From Xylocopa sonorina (lineage: Eukaryota; Arthropoda; Insecta; Hymenoptera; Apidae): a DNA stretch of 64,000 nt. Below the pieces are notes generated by a model. The model saw only the letters and a program-made list of their open reading frames with translations. It searched no databases and was not told the origin of the DNA. Each line of letters opens with the position of its first letter. The first letter of the stretch is position 1. A program made the position numbers and the translations under genes. This document shows, piece by piece, positions 1 through 14,158 of the stretch. Location: the NCBI RefSeq assembly GCF_050948175.1, contig NW_027490112.1:62001-126000 (forward strand), written 5' to 3'.

Positions 1-974
1 TTCCATGCTAGGAAATAGCGTTTGCAGATATCTCCGCATCGAGGAAATAGGGTTCTAATTCTTCTTAAGACGCGATATCGCATCTCACTTTCATGTTACA
101 TGATAAGATATAATGTTCATTGCGAAGTGTCATATATACCTCGTATTCACTTCAAAAGAATGTAAATGCTAATCTTCCTTGCTAGGAAATAGCGTTTGCA
201 AATGACTACGTATCGTAGCAATGGAGTTCTAATACTTCTCAAAACGAGATATCGCATCTCATTTCTATGCTTTATGATAAGATATAATATTCATTGCGAA
301 GTGTCATGTATACCTGGTATTCACTCCAAACGAATGTAAATGCGACACTTCCCTGCTAGGAAGTAGCGTATTCAGATGTCTACGTATGGTAGCAACAGAG
401 TTCTAATGCTACTTATATCTCGATATCGCATCTCATTTCTAAGTTTCATGATAAGATATAATATTCATTGCGATGTGTCATGTACAGCTCGTATTCACTT
501 CAAAAGAATGTAAATGTGACATTTCCATGCTAGGAAATAGCCTTTGCAGATATCTCCGCATCGAGGCAATAGGGTTCTAATGCTTCTTAAAACGCGATAT
601 CGCATCTCACTTTTATGATACATGATAAGATATAATGTTCATTGCGAAGTGTCATGTATACCTCGTATTCACTTCAAAAGAATGTAAATGCGAATCTTCC
701 TTGCTAGGAAATAGCGTTTGCAGATGACTACGTATCGGAGCAAAGGAGTTCTAATGCTTCTCAAAACGAGATATAGCATCTCATTTCTATGCTTCATGAT
801 AAGATATAATATTCATTGCGAAGTGTCATGTATACCTCGTATTCCCTCCAAACGAATGTAAATGCGACACTTCCTTGCTAGGGAATGGCGTGTTCAGATG
901 TCTACGTATCGTAGCAATATTGTTCTAATGCTACTTAAATCGCGATATCGCATCTCATTTATATGTTTCGTGAT
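1..974 (+). repeat. Left-end diverged monomers, including a relic type
   Basis: About five and a half monomers with many private substitutions. The monomers at 7-180 and 529-702 share TATCTCCGCATCGAGG, an ACATGATAAG variant and AATGTTCATTGCG in place of the usual AATATTCATTGCG. I saw this type again only near 57,425. No duplication longer than one monomer is evident in this stretch. Confidence 0.8.
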
Positions 975-2218
975 AAGATATAATATTCATTGCGAAGTGT
1001 CATGTATTCCTCGTATTCACATCAAAAGAATGTAAATGCGACTATTCCTTGCTAGGGCATAGCGTTTGCAGATGCCTACGTATCGTAGCAATAGAGTTCT
1101 AATGCTTCTTAGATCGCGATATCGCATCTCATTTCTATGTTTTGTAATAAGTTATAATATTCATTCCGAAGTGTCATGTAAACCTCGAATTCACTTCAAA
1201 AGAATGTAAATGCGACTATTGGTTGCTAGGAAATAGCGATTGCAGATGTCTACGTATCGTAGCAATAGAATTCTAATGCTTCTCAAAACGCGTTATAGCA
1301 TCCCATTTCTATGGTTCCTGATAAGATATAATATTCATTGCGAAGTGTAATGTACACCTCGTATTCACTTCAAAAGAATGTAAATGCGACACTTCCATGC
1401 TAGGAAATTGCGTATGCAGCTGTCTACGCGTCGAGGCAATAGAGTTCTATTGCTTCCTAACACGCGATATCGCATCACACTTCTATGTTTCGTGATAAGA
1501 TATAATATTCATTGCGAAGTGTCATGTATACCTCGTATTCCCTCCAAACGAATGTAAATGCGACACTTCCTTGCTAGGAAATGGCGTATTCAGATGTCTA
1601 CGTATCGTAGCAATAGAGTTCTAATGCTACTTAAATCGCGAGATCGCATCTCATTTATATGTTTCGTGATAAGATATAATTTTCATCGCGAAGTGTCAGG
1701 TATACCTCGTAATCACTTCAAAAGAATATAAATGCGACACTTCCATGCTAGGAAATAGCGTCTGCAGATGTCTACGCGTCGAGGCAATAGAGTTCTAATG
1801 CTTCTTAAAACGCGATATCGAATCTCAATTCTATGTTTCATTATAAGATATAATATTCATTGCGAAGTGTCATGTATTCCTCGTATTCACATCAAAAGAA
1901 TGTAAATGCGACTATTCCCTGCTAGGGCATAGCGTTTGCAGATGCCTACGAATCGTAGCAATAGAGATCTAATGCTTCTTAGATCGCGATATCGCATCTC
2001 ATTTCTATGTTTTGTAATAAGATATAATATTCATTCCGAAGTGTCATGTAAACCTCGAATTCACTTCAAAAGAATGTAAATGCGACTATTGGTTGCTAGG
2101 AAATAGCGATTGCAGATGTCTACGTATCGTAGCAATAGAATTCTAATGCTTCTCAAAACGCGTTATAGCATCTCATTTCTATGGTTCCTGATAAGATATA
2201 ATATTCATTGCGAAGTGT
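975..2218 (+). repeat. Five-monomer (870-bp) duplication
   Basis: Bases ~975-1348 and ~1845-2218 match at an offset of 870 bp (5 x 174). Shared diagnostic features include GTCATGTATTCCTCG, GACTATTCC followed by a GCTAGGGCATAGCG landmark, AGATCGCGATATCGC, GACTATTGGTTGCTAGG and TATGGTTCCTGATAAG. Scattered substitutions separate the copies, so this is older than the 15-monomer duplication that overlaps it. Confidence 0.75.
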
Positions 2219-3928
2219 CATGTATACCTCGTATTCACTTCAAAAGAATGTAAATGCGACACTTCCTTGCTAGGAAAAATTGTTTGCAGATGTCTACGAA
2301 TAGTAGCAATAGAGTTCTAAAGCTACTTAAAACGCGATATCGCATCTCACTTCTATGTTTCATGATAAGATATAATATTCATTGCGAAGTGTCATGTATA
2401 CCTCGTATTCACTTCAAAAGGATGTAAATGCGACACTTCCTTGCTAGGAAATAGCGTTTCCAGATGACTACGTGTCGAAACAAAAAAGTTCTAATGATTC
2501 TTAAAATGCCATATCGCATCTCACTTCTATGTTTCATGATAGGATATAATATTCATTGCGAAGTGTCATGTATACCTCGTATTGACTTCAAAAGTATGTA
2601 AATGCGACACTTCCATGCTAGGAAGTAGCGTTTGCAGATGTCTACGTATTGTAGCAATAGGGTTCTAATGCTTCTTAAAACGCGATATCGCATCTCACTT
2701 CTATCTTTCATGACAAGATATAATATTTATTGCGAAGTGTCATGTATGCCACGTATTCACTTCAAAAGAATGTAAATGCGACACTTCCATGCTAGGAAAT
2801 AGCGCTTGCAGATGTCAACGTATCGTAGCAATAGAGTTCTAATGCTTCTCAGAACGAGATGTCGCATTTCATTTCTATGTTTCGTAATAAGATATAATAT
2901 TCATTGTGGTGTGTTATGTATACCTCGTATTCACTTCAAAAGGATGTAAGTGCGACACTTCCTTGCTAGGAAATATTGTTTGCCGATGTCTACGTATCGT
3001 AGCAATAGAGTTCTAGTGCTTCTTAAAACGCGATATTGCATCACACTTCTATGTTTCATGATAAGATATAATATTCATTGCGAAGTGTCATGTAAACCTC
3101 GATTTCACTTCACAAGAATGTAAATGCGACACTTCCATGCTAGGAAATATTGTTTGCAAGATGTCTACGTATCACAGCAATAGAGTACTAATGCTTCTTA
3201 AAACGAGATGTCGTATTTAATTTCTATGTTCCGTAATAAGGTATAATATTCATTGTGTAATGTTATGCATACCTCGTATTCACTTCAAAAGTATGTAAGT
3301 GCGACACTTCCTTGCTAGGATATATTATTTGCAGATGTCTACGTATCGTAGCAATGAAGTTCTAGTGTTTCTTAAATCACGATATCGCATCTCATTTCAA
3401 TGTTTCGTGATAAGGTATAATATTCATTGCGAAGTGTCATGTATACATCGTATTCACTTCAAAAGAATGTAAATGCGACACTTTCATGCTAGGAAATATT
3501 GTTTGCAGATGTCTACGTATCGTCGCAATAGAGCTCTAATGACTCTCAAAACGCGAAATCGCAACTCATTCCTATGTTTCATGATAAGATATAATATTAA
3601 TTGCGAAGTGCCATGTATACCTCGTATTCACTTCAAAAGAATGTAAATGCGACACTTCCATGTTAGGAAATAGCGCTTGCAGATGTCAACGTATCGTAGC
3701 AATAGAGTTCTAATGCTTCTTAGAACGAGATATCGCAACTCATTCCTATATTTTATGAAAAGATATAATATTCATTGCGAAGTGTCATGTATACCTCGTA
3801 TTCACTTCAAAAGAATGTAAATGCGACACTTACATGCTAGGAAATAGCGTTTGCAGATGTCTACGTATCGTAGCAATAGAGTTCTAATGCTTCTCAAAAC
3901 GCGATATCGCATCTCATTTCTAAGTTTC
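1318..3928 (+). repeat. 15-monomer higher-order unit, copy 1 (2,611 bp)
   Basis: The stretch beginning GATAAGATATAATATTCATTG near 1,320 is repeated 2,611 bp later. Both copies include GAAATTGCGTATGCAGCTG, TATTGCTTCCTAACACG, GGAAAAATTGTTTGC and the one-base insertion TTTGCAAGATG (near 3,151 and 5,762). That insertion explains why the unit is 15 x 174 + 1. Copies 1 and 2 abut directly. Confidence 0.92.
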
Positions 3929-6500
3929 CTGATAAGATATAATATTCATTGCGAAGTGTAATGTACACCTCGTATTCACTTCAAAAGAATGTAAATGCGA
4001 CACTTCCATGCTAGGAAATTGCGTATGCAGCTGTCTACGCGTCGAGGCAATAGAGTTCTATTGCTTCCTAACACGCGATATCGCATCACACTTCTATGTT
4101 TCGTGATAAGATATAATATTCATTGCGAAGTGTCATGTATACCTCGTATTCCCTCCAAACGAATGTAAATGCGACACTTCCTTGCTAGGAAATGGCGTAT
4201 TCAGATGTCTACGTATCGTAGCAATAGAGTTCTAATGCTACTTAAATCGCGAGATCGCATCTCATTTATATGTTTCGTGATAAGATATAATTTTCATCGC
4301 GAAGTGTCAGGTATACCTCGTAATCACTTCAAAAGAATATAAATGCGACACTTCCATGCTAGGAAATAGCGTCTGCAGATGTCTACGCGTCGAGGCAATA
4401 GAGTTCTAATGCTTCTTAAAACGCGATATCGAATCTCAATTCTATGTTTCATTATAAGATATAATATTCATTGCGAAGTGTCATGTATTCCTCGTATTCA
4501 CATCAAAAGAATGTAAATGCGACTATTCCCTGCTAGGGCATAGCGTTTGCAGATGCCTACGAATCGTAGCAATAGAGATCTAATGCTTCTTAGATCGCGA
4601 TATCGCATCTCATTTCTATGTTTTGTAATAAGATATAATATTCATTCCGAAGTGTCATGTAAACCTCGAATTCACTTCAAAAGAATGTAAATGCGACTAT
4701 TGGTTGCTAGGAAATAGCGATTGCAGATGTCTACGTATCGTAGCAATAGAATTCTAATGCTTCTCAAAACGCGTTATAGCATCTCATATCTATGGTTCCT
4801 GATAAGATATAATATTCATTGCGAAGTGTCATGTATACCTCGTATTCACTTCAAAAGAATGTAAATGCGACACTTCCTTGCTAGGAAAAATTGTTTGCAG
4901 ATGTCTACGAATAGTAGCAATAGAGTTCTAAAGCTACTTAAAACGCGATATCGCATCTCACTTCTATGTTTCATGATAAGTTATAATATTCATTGCGAAG
5001 TGTCATGTATACCTCGTATTCACTTCAAAAGGATGTAAATGCGACACTTCCTTGCTAGGAAATAGCGTTTCCAGATGACTACGTGTCGAAACAAAAAAGT
5101 TCTAATGATTCTTAAAATGCCATATCGCATCTCACTTCTATGTTTCATGATAAGATATAATATTCATTGCGAAGTGTCATGTATACCTCGTATTGACTTC
5201 AAAAGTATGTAAATGCGACACTTCCATGCTAGGAAGTAGCGTTTGCAGATGTCTACGTATTGTAGCAATAGGGTTCTAATGCTTCTTAAAACGCGATATC
5301 GCATCTCACTTCTATCTTTCATGACAAGATATAATATTTATTGCGAAGTGTCATGTATGCCACGTATTCACTTCAAAAGAATGTAAATGCGACACTTCCA
5401 TGCTAGGAAATAGCGCTTGCAGATGTCAACGTATCGTAGCAATAGAGTTCTAATGCTTCTCAGAACGAGATGTCGCATTTCATTTCTATGTTTCGTAATA
5501 AGATATAATATTCATTGTGGTGTGTTATGTATACCTCGTATTCACTTCAAAAGGATGTAAGTGCGACACTTCCTTGCTAGGAAATATTGTTTGCCGATGT
5601 CTACGTATCGTAGCAATAGAGTTCTAGTGCTTCTTAAAACGCGATATTGCATCACACTTCTATGTTTCATGATAAGATATAATATTCATTGCGAAGTGTC
5701 ATGTAAACCTCGATTTCACTTCACAAGAATGTAAATGCGACACTTCCATGCTAGGAAATATTGTTTGCAAGATGTCTACGTATCACAGCAATAGAGTACT
5801 AATGCTTCTTAAAACGAGATGTCGTATTTAATTTCTATGTTCCGTAATAAGGTATAATATTCATTGTGTAATGTTATGCATACCTCGTATTCACTTCAAA
5901 AGTATGTAAGTGCGACACTTCCTTGCTAGGATATATTATTTGCAGATGTCTACGTATCGTAGCAATGAAGTTCTAGTGTTTCTTAAATCACGATATCGCA
6001 TCTCATTTCAATGTTTCGTGATAAGGTATAATATTCATTGCGAAGTGTCATGTATACATCGTATTCACTTCAAAAGAATGTAAATGCGACACTTTCATGC
6101 TAGGAAATATTGTTTGCAGATGTCTACGTATCGTCGCAATAGAGCTCTAATGACTCTCAAAACGCGAAATCGCAACTCATTCCTATGTTTCATGATAAGA
6201 TATAATATTAATTGCGAAGTGCCATGTATACCTCGTATTCACTTCAAAAGAATGTAAATGCGACACTTCCATGTTAGGAAATAGCGCTTGCAGATGTCAA
6301 CGTATCGTAGCAATAGAGTTCTAATGCTTCTTAGAACGAGATATCGCAACTCATTCCTATATTTTATGAAAAGATATAATATTCATTGCGAAGTGTCATG
6401 TATACCTCGTATTCACTTCAAAAGAATGTAAATGCGACACTTACATGCTAGGAAATAGCGTTTGCAGATGTCTACGTATCGTAGCAATAGAGTTCTAATG
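3929..6500 (+). repeat. 15-monomer higher-order unit, copy 2
   Basis: Nearly identical to 1,318-3,889. Reading the two side by side I noticed only three substitutions: CATTTCTATGG vs CATATCTATGG near 2,178/4,789, ATAAGATATAAT vs ATAAGTTATAAT near 2,370/4,980, and ATAGGATATAAT vs ATAAGATATAAT near 2,540/5,150. Homology stops near 6,500, where this copy runs into TGATTCTTAAAATGCC. Confidence 0.92.
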
Positions 6501-9500
6501 ATTCTTAAAATGCCATATCGCATCTCACTTCTATGTTTCATGATAAGATATAATATTCATTGCGAAGAGTCATGTATACCTCGTACTCACTTCAAAAGAA
6601 TGTAAATGTGACACTTCCTTGCTAGGAAATATTGTTTGCAGATGTCTACGTATCGTAGCAATGAAGTTCTAGTGCCTCTTAAATCACGATATCGCATCTC
6701 ATTTCTATGTTTTGTGATAAGGTATAATATTCATTGCAAGTGTCATGTATACATCGTATTCACTTCAAAAGAATGTAAATGCGACACTTCCTTGCTAGGA
6801 AATGTTGTTTGCAGATGTCTACGTATCGTCGCAATAGAGCTCTAATGCTTCTCAAAACGCGAAACCGCATCTCATTCCTATGTTTCATGACAAGATATAA
6901 TATTAGTTGCGAAGTGTCATGTATATCTCGCATTCACTTCAAAAGAATGTAAATGCGAAACTTCCATGCTAGGAAATAGCGTTTACAGATGTCTACGTAT
7001 CCTAGCAATAGAGTTCTAATGCTTCTCATAACGCGATATCGCAACTCATTCCTATGTTTTATGAAAAGATATAATATTCATTGCGAAGTGTCATGTATAC
7101 CTCGTATTCACTTCAAAGGAATGTAAATGCGACACTTACATGCTAGGAAATAGCGTTTGCAGATGTCTACGTATCGTAGCAATAGGGTTCTAATGATTCT
7201 TAAAATGCCATATCGCATCTCACTTCTATGTTTCATGATAAGATATAATATTCATTGCGAAGAGTCATGTACACCTCGTATTCACTTCAAAAGAATGTAA
7301 ATGCGAAACTTCCATGCTAGGAAATAGCGTTTACAGATGTCTACGTATCCTAGCAATAGAGTTCTAATGCTTCTCAAAACGCGATATCGCAACTCATTCC
7401 TATGTTTTATGAAAAGATATAATATTCATTGCGAAGTGTCATGTATACCTCGATTTCACTTCACATGAATGTAAATGCGACACTTCCTTGCTAGGAAATA
7501 TTGTTTGCAGATGTCCACGTATCACAACAATAGAGTACTAATGCTTCTTAAAACGAGATGTCGCATTTAATCTCTATGTTTCATAATAAGATATAATATT
7601 CATTGTGTAATGTTATGTATACCTCGTATTCACTTCAATGGTATGTAAGTGCGACATTTCCTTGCTAGGAAATAGAGGTTGCAGATGTCTACGTATAATA
7701 GCAATAGAGTTCTAATGCTTCTCAAAACGCGATATAGCACCTCATTCCTATGTTTCATGATAAGATATAATATTCATTGCGAAGTGTCATGTATATCTCG
7801 TATTCACTTCAAAAGTATGTAAATGTGACACTTCCATGCTAGGAAATAGCGTTTGCAGATGTCTAGGCATCGTAGCAATAGAGTTCTAGCGCTTCTTAAA
7901 TCGCGATATCGCATCTCACTTCTATGTTTCGTGATAAGATATAGTATTCATTGTAGAGTGTTATGTATACCTCGTATTCACTACAAAAGAATGTAAATGC
8001 GACACTTCCGTGCTAGGAAAGAGTGTTTGCAGATGTCTACGTATCGTAACAATAGGGTTCTAATGCTTCTTAAAACGCGATATCGCATCTCATTTCTATG
8101 TTTCCTGATAAGATATAATATTCATTGCGAAATTTCATGTATACCTCGTATTCACTTCAAAAGAATGTAAAAGCGACACTTCCATGCTAGGATACAGCGT
8201 TTGCAGATGTCTACGTATCGTAGCAATAGAGTTCTAATGCTTCTTAGAACGCGATATCGCATCTCACTTCTATGTTTCATGATAAGATATATTATTCATT
8301 GCGAAGTGTCATGTATACCTCGTACTCACTTCAATAGAATGTAAATAAGACACTTCCATGCTAGGAAATAGCGTTTGCAGATGTCTACGTATCGTAGCAA
8401 TAGAGTTCTAATGCTGCTTAGAACGCGATATCGCATCTCACTTCTATGTTTCATGATAAGATATAATATTCATTGCGATGTGTCATGTATACCTCGTACT
8501 CACTTCAAAAGAATGTAAATGCGACACTTCCATGCTAGGATATAGCGTTTGCAGATGTCTACGTATCGTAGCAATAGAGTTCTAATGCTTCTTAAAATGA
8601 GATGCCGCATTTCATTTCTATGTTTCGTGGTAAGATATAATATTCATTGTGGAGTGTTATGTATACCTCATATTCACTTCAATAGAATGTAAATGCGACA
8701 CTTCCTTGCTAGGAAATAGCATTTCCAGATGTCTACGCATCGTAGCAATAGAGTTCTAATGCTTCTTAGAACGCGATATCGCATCTCACTGCTATGTTTC
8801 ATGAGAAGATATAATATTCATTATGGAGTGTTATGTATACCTCGTACTCACTTCAAAAGAATGTAAATGCGACCCTTCCATGCTAGGAAATAGCGTTTGC
8901 AGATGTCTACGTATCGTAGCAATAGAGTTCTAATGCTTCCTAAAACGAGATGTCGCATTTCATTTCTATGTTTCGTGATAAGATATAATATTCATTGTGG
9001 AGTGCTATGTATACCTCGTATTGACTTCAAAGGAACGTAAATAAGACACTTCCATGCTAGGAAATAGCGTTTGCAGATGTCTACGTGTCGTAGCAATAGA
9101 GTTCTAATGCTTCTTAGAACGCGATATCGAATCTCACTTCTATGTTTCATGATAAGATATAATATTCATTGCGATGTGTCATGTGTACCTCGTATTCACT
9201 TCAAAAGAATGTAAATATGACACTTCCATGCTAGGAAATAGCGTTTGCAGATGTCTACGTATCGTAGCAATAGAGTTCTAATGCTTCCTAAAACTAGATG
9301 CCGCATTCCATTTCTATGTTTCATGATTAGATATAATATACATTGTGGAGTGTTATGTATACCTCGTATTCACTTCACAAGAATGTAAATGCGACACTTC
9401 CTTGCTGGGAAATATTGTTTGCAGATGTCTACGTATCACAGCAATAGAGTACTAATGCTTCTTAAAACGAGATGTCGTATTTCATTTCTATGTTTCGTAT

Positions 9501-12437
9501 AAGATATAATATTCATTGTGTAATGTTATGTACACCTCGTATTCACTTCAGTGGAATGTAAGTGCGAAATTCCCTTGCTAGGAATTAGAGTTTGCAGATG
9601 TTTACGTATATTAGCAATAGAGTTCTAATGCTTCTCAAACCGCGATATAGCACCTCAGTCCTATGTTTCATGATAAGATATAATATTCACTGCGAAGTGT
9701 CATGTATATCTCGTATTCACTTCAAAAGAATATAAATGCCATACTTCCATGCTAGGAAATAGCCTTTGCAGATGTCTACGTATCGCCGCAATAGTGTTCT
9801 AATGCTTCCTAAACGCGATATCGCATCTCTCTTCTATGTTTCATGATAAGATATAATATTCATAGCGAAGTGTCATGTATACCTCGATTTCACTTCACAA
9901 GAATGTAAATGCGACACTTCCTTGCTGGCAAATATTGTTTGCAGATGTCTACGTATCACAGCAATAGAGTACTAATGCTTCTTAAAACCCAATATCGCAT
10001 CTCACTTCTATGTTTCATGATAAGATATAATATTCATTGCGAAGTGTCATGTATACCTCGTATTCACTTCAAAAGAATGTAAATGCGACACTTCCATGCT
10101 AGGAAGTTGCGTTTGCAGATGTCTACGTATCGTAGCAATAGGGTTCTAATGCTTCTTAGAACGCAATATCGCATCTCACTTCTATGTTTCATGATAAGAT
10201 ATAATATTCATTGCGAAGTGTCATGTATACCTCGTATTCACTTCAAAAGAATGTAAATGCGACACTTCCATGCTAGGAAGTAGCGTTTGCAGATGTCTAC
10301 GCATCGTAGCAATAGGGTTCTAATGCTTCTTAGAACGCGATATCGCATCTCTCCTCTATGTTTCATGATAAGATATAATATTCATTGCGAAGTGTTATGT
10401 ATACCTCGACTTCACTTCACAAGAATGTAAATGCGACACTTCCTTGCTAGGAAATAATGTTTGCAGATGTCTACGTACCACAGCAATAGAGTACTAATGC
10501 TTCTTAAAACGAGATGTCGTATTTCATTTCTATGTTTCGTAATAAGATATAATATTCATTGTGTAATGTTATGTATTCCTTGTATTCACTTCAGTGGAAT
10601 GTAAGTGCGACATGTCCATGCTAGGAAATAGAGTTTGCAGATGTCTACGTATATTAGCAATAGAGTTCTAATGCTTCTCAAAACGCGATATCGCATCTCA
10701 CTTCCATGTTTCATGATAAGATATAATATATATTGCGAAGTGTCATGTATACCTCGTATTCACTTCAAAAGAATGTATATGCGACACTTCCTTCCTAGGA
10801 AATAACATTTGCAGATATCTACGCATCGTAGCAATAGAGTTCTAGTGCTTCTTAATCAGCGATATCGCATCTGACTTCTATGTTTCGAGATAAGATATAA
10901 TATTCATTGTGGAATGCTATGTATATCTCGTGTTCACTTGAAAGGATGTAAATGCGACACTTCCTACCTAGGAAATAACTTATGCAGATGTCTACGCATC
11001 ATAGCAATAGAGTTCTAATGCTTCTTAAAACGCGATATCGCATCTCACAGCTATGTATCATGATAAGATATAATATTCAATATGGAGTGCTATGTATACC
11101 TCGTATTCACTTCAAAAGAATGTAAATGCGACCCTTCTATGCTAGGAAATAGCCTTTGCAGATGCCTACGTATCGTAGCAATAGAATTCTAATGCTACTT
11201 AAAACGAGATGTCGCATTTCATTTCTATGTTTCGTGATAAGACATAATATTCATTGCGAAGTGTCATGTATACCTCGTATTCACTTCAAAAGAATGTAAT
11301 TGCGACACTTCCTTGCTAGGAAATAGCGTTTCCAGATGACCACGTATCGTAAGAATGGAGATCTAATACTTCTTAAAACGAGATATCGCATCTCATTTCT
11401 ATGTTTCATGTCAAGATATAATATCCATTGCGAAATGACATGCACACCTCGTATTCACTTCAATGGAATGTAAATGCGACTCTTCCATGCTAGGAATTAG
11501 GGTTTGCATATGTCTACGTATCGTAGCAAGAGAGTTCTAATGCTTCTTAAAACGAGATGTCGCATTTCATTTCTATGTTTCGTGATAAGACATAATATTC
11601 ATTGTGGAGTGTTATGTATACCTCGTATTCGTTTCAAAAGAATGTAAATGCTACACTTCCTTGCTAGGAAATATTGTTTGCAGATGTCTACGTATCGTAA
11701 AAATAGATTTCTAATGCTTCCTAAAACGCGATATCGCATCTCACATCTATGTTTCATGATCAGATATAATATGCATTGCGAAGTGTCATGTATACCTCGT
11801 ATTCACTTCAAAAGAATGTAAATGCGACACTTGCATGCTAGGAAATAGCGTTGGCAGATGTCTACGTATCGTTGCAATAGAGTTCTAATGCTTCTTAAAA
11901 CGCGATATCGCATCTCACTTCTATGTTTCATGATAAGATATAATATTCATTGCGAAGTGTCATGTATATCTCGTATTCACTTCAAATGAATGTAAATGCG
12001 ACACTTCCATGCTAGGAAATAGCGTTTGCAGATGTCTACGTATCGTAGCAACAGTGTTCTAATGCTTCCTAAAACGCGATATCACATCTCACATCTATGT
12101 TTCATGATAAGATATAATATTCATTGCGAAGTGTCATGTATACCTCGTATTCACTTCAAAAGAATGTAAATGCGTCATTTCCATGCTAGGAAATAGCGTT
12201 TGCAGATGTCTACGTATCGTAGCAGTAGATTTCTACAGCTTCTTAAAACGAGATGTCGCATTCCATTTCTATGTTTCGTGATAAGATATAATATTCATTG
12301 TGCAATGTTATGCACACCTCGTATTCACTTCAATGGAATGTAAATGCGACACCTCCATGTTAGGTATTAGGGTTTGCAGATGTCTACGTATATTAGAAAT
12401 AGAGTTCTAATGCTTCTCAAAACGCGATATAGCACCT
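6501..12437 (+). repeat. Monomers without clear long-range order
   Basis: About 34 monomers of both classes interspersed. Palindrome-bearing copies alternate irregularly with copies carrying CGAGATGTCGCATTTC and ATTGTGGAGTGTTATG or ATTGTGTAATGTTATG. The CTACGCGTCGAGG variant common elsewhere was not seen here. No multi-monomer duplication is obvious by eye, but short ones could be missed. Confidence 0.7.
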
Positions 12438-13306
12438 CATTCCTATGTTTCATGATAAGATATAATATTCATTACCAAGTGTCATGTATACCTCGTATTC
12501 TCTTCAAAAGAATGTAAAAGCGACACTTCCTTGCTAGGAAATAGCGTTTCCAGATGACCACGTATCGTAAGAATGGAGTTCTAATGCTCCTTAAATAGAG
12601 ATGTCGCATTTCATTTCTATGTTTGTGATAAGATATAATATTCATTGTGGAGTGTTATGTATACCTCGTATTCGCTTCGAAAGATTGTAAATGCGACACT
12701 TCCTTGCTAGGAAATATTGTTTGCAGATGTCTACGTATCGTAAAAATAGAGTTCTACTGCTTCTTAAAACGCGATATCGCATATTTCCTTTATGTTTCTT
12801 GATAAGATATAATATTCATTGCGAAGTGTCATGTATACCTGGTATTCACTTGAAAAGAATGTAAATGCGACACTTGCATGCTAGGAAATAGCGTTTGCAG
12901 ATATGTACGTATCGTAGCAATAGAGTTCTAATGCTTCTTAAAACGAGAAGTCGTATTTCATTTCGTTGTTTCGTAATAAGGTATAATATTCATTGTGGAA
13001 TGTTATGTATATCTCGTATTCACTTCAGAAGAATGTAAAAGCGGCACTTCCTTGCTAGGAAGTAGCGCTTGCAGATGTCTACGTATCGAAGCAATAGTGT
13101 TCTAATGTTTCTCAAAACGCGATATCGCAACCCATACTTTTGTTTCATGATAAGATATAATACTAAGTCCGATGTGTCATGTATATCTCGTATTCACCAC
13201 AAAAGTATGTAAATGCCAAACTTCCATGCTAGGAAATAGCGTTTGCAGATGTCTACGTATCGTAGCAATAGAGTTCTAATGCTTCTCAAACCGCGATATC
13301 GCAACT
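12438..13306 (+). repeat. Five-monomer duplication, copy 1 (869 bp)
   Basis: Shares ATTCATTACCAAGTGTC, GTTTCCAGATGACCACG, CTCCTTAAATAGAGATG, GCATATTTCCTTTATG, AAACGAGAAGTCG and TACTAAGTCCGATGTG with the segment 869 bp downstream. The 869-bp offset is 5 x 174 minus 1. The shared TATGTTTGTGATAAG has lost bases relative to TATGTTTCGTGATAAG. Confidence 0.92.
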
Positions 13307-14158
13307 CATTCCTATGTTTCATGATAAGATATAATATTCATTACCAAGTGTCATGTATACCTCGTATTCTCTTCAAAAGAATGTAAAAGCGACACTTCCT
13401 TGCTAGGAAATAGCGTTTCCAGATGACCACGTATCGTAAGAATGGAGTTCTAATGCTCCTTAAATAGAGATGTCGCATTTCATTTCTATGTTTGTGATAA
13501 GATATAATATTCATTGTGGAGTGTTATGTATACCTCGTATTCGCTTCGAAAGATTGTAAATGCGACACTTCCTTGCTAGGAAATATTGTTTGCAGATGTC
13601 TACGTATCGTAAAAATAGAGTTCTACTGCTTCTTAAAACGCGATATCGCATATTTCCTTTATGTTTCTTGATAAGATATAATATTCATTGCGAAGTGTCA
13701 TGTATACCTGGTATTCACTTGAAAAGAATGTAAATGCGACACTTGCATGCTAGGAAATAGCGTTTGCAGATATGTACGTATCGTAGCAATAGAGTTCTAA
13801 TGCTTCTTAAAACGAGAAGTCGTATTTCATTTCGTTGTTTCGTAATAAGGTATAATATTCATTGTGGAATGTTATGTATATCTCGTATTCACTTCAGAAG
13901 AATGTAAAAGCGGCACTTCCTTGCTAGGAAGTAGCGCTTGCAGATGTCTACGTATCGAAGCAATAGTGTTCTAATGTTTCTCAAAACGCGATATCGCAAC
14001 CCATACTTTTGTTTCATGATAAGATATAATACTAAGTCCGATGTGTCATGTATATCTCGTATTCACCACAAAAGTATGTAAATGCCAAACTTCCATGCTA
14101 GGAAATAGCGTTTGCAGATGTCTACGTATCGTAGCAATAGAGTTCTAATGCTTCTCAA
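13307..14158 (+). repeat. Five-monomer duplication, copy 2
   Basis: Direct tandem copy of 12,438-13,306. I saw no difference in the compared portions up to about 14,158. There copy 1 reads CTCAAACCGCGATATCGCAA and copy 2 continues CTCAAAACGCGATATCGCAT. Confidence 0.92.
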
